Positions 6,131 to 6,208 of a stretch of DNA of 6,208 nt are shown here, in pieces. Where the stretch lies: positions 1 through 6,208 of the forward strand of contig JAGQQB010000224.1 of the NCBI GenBank assembly GCA_020426425.1, written 5' to 3'. Position numbers and translations under genes: made by a program. This DNA comes from Planctomycetaceae bacterium (GTDB taxonomy: Bacteria > Planctomycetota > Planctomycetia > Planctomycetales > Planctomycetaceae). The notes beneath the pieces were generated by a model, which saw only the letters and a program-made list of their open reading frames with translations, was not told where the DNA came from and ran no database searches. Each line of letters starts with the position of its first letter. The stretch's first letter is position 1.

Positions 6131-6208
6131 GCGCTGACGACGTGCGCGATGTCCCAGCTGATCGACGGGACGGCCATGTGGAATACTACTGCAACTGGAC
6201 TCGACCCG
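6131..6208. other. Window end, gene content not resolvable
   Basis: On the plus strand an ATG at 6149 opens a frame to the window end (MSQLIDGTAMWN...), in the same frame as tsaB and 18 bases after its stop, without a Shine-Dalgarno. On the minus strand a frame open from the window end stops at 6103-6105 and would read ...MAVPSISWDIAHVVSAYDAA..., overlapping the tsaB 3' end by 28 bases. Both use the same third-codon positions, so GC3 cannot separate them. Too short to call either. Confidence 0.3.

Noticed and set aside
1..6208. A coordinated defence, secretion or biosynthetic system spanning the window
   Set aside because: Strands alternate gene by gene, gaps are wide, families are unrelated, and no transposase, integrase, CRISPR repeat or toxin-antitoxin pair is visible.

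Overview
The window is about 6.2 kb of GC-rich bacterial chromosome with five protein-coding genes, four complete and one cut by the left edge. The gene content fits a planctomycete: a DUF3467 protein, an OleC-like acyl-adenylating enzyme, and a secreted thioredoxin-like/PDZ protein with a CxxCH motif. Two of the five starts have a recognisable Shine-Dalgarno. The lineage is an inference from gene style; there is no rRNA or other marker gene here.

Layout from left to right. (1) Positions 1-1125, minus strand: the first 375 residues of a sodium/solute symporter (SSS family); its C-terminus lies off the left edge. (2) Positions 1126-1468: a 343-bp divergent gap with one bulged hairpin (1413-1439) just before the next gene. 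(3) 1469-1813, plus: a 114-residue DUF3467 protein, followed by a likely intrinsic terminator (1861-1914). (4) 1966-3633, minus: a 555-residue AMP-forming synthetase/ligase that most resembles OleC (beta-lactone synthetase). It converges on gene 3 and has a plausible sigma70-type promoter at 3674-3703. (5) 3917-5245, plus, divergent from the ligase: an exported protein with a thioredoxin-like domain, a CxxCH motif and two PDZ domains. (6) 5453-6130, plus: tsaB, the TsaD partner in tRNA t6A modification. The last 78 bases hold no gene that can be resolved.

The genes do not form an obvious operon or pathway. Strands alternate, gaps are 150-340 bp, and functions are unrelated (membrane transport, unknown small protein, acyl activation, envelope redox/scaffold, tRNA modification). 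I see no mobile element, CRISPR array, tRNA or rRNA, and no sign of a defence or biosynthetic island. The most interesting items are the Trx/CxxCH/PDZ architecture and the OleC-like ligase with no oleA, oleB or oleD beside it. I found no convincing evidence of an undescribed multi-gene system in this window.
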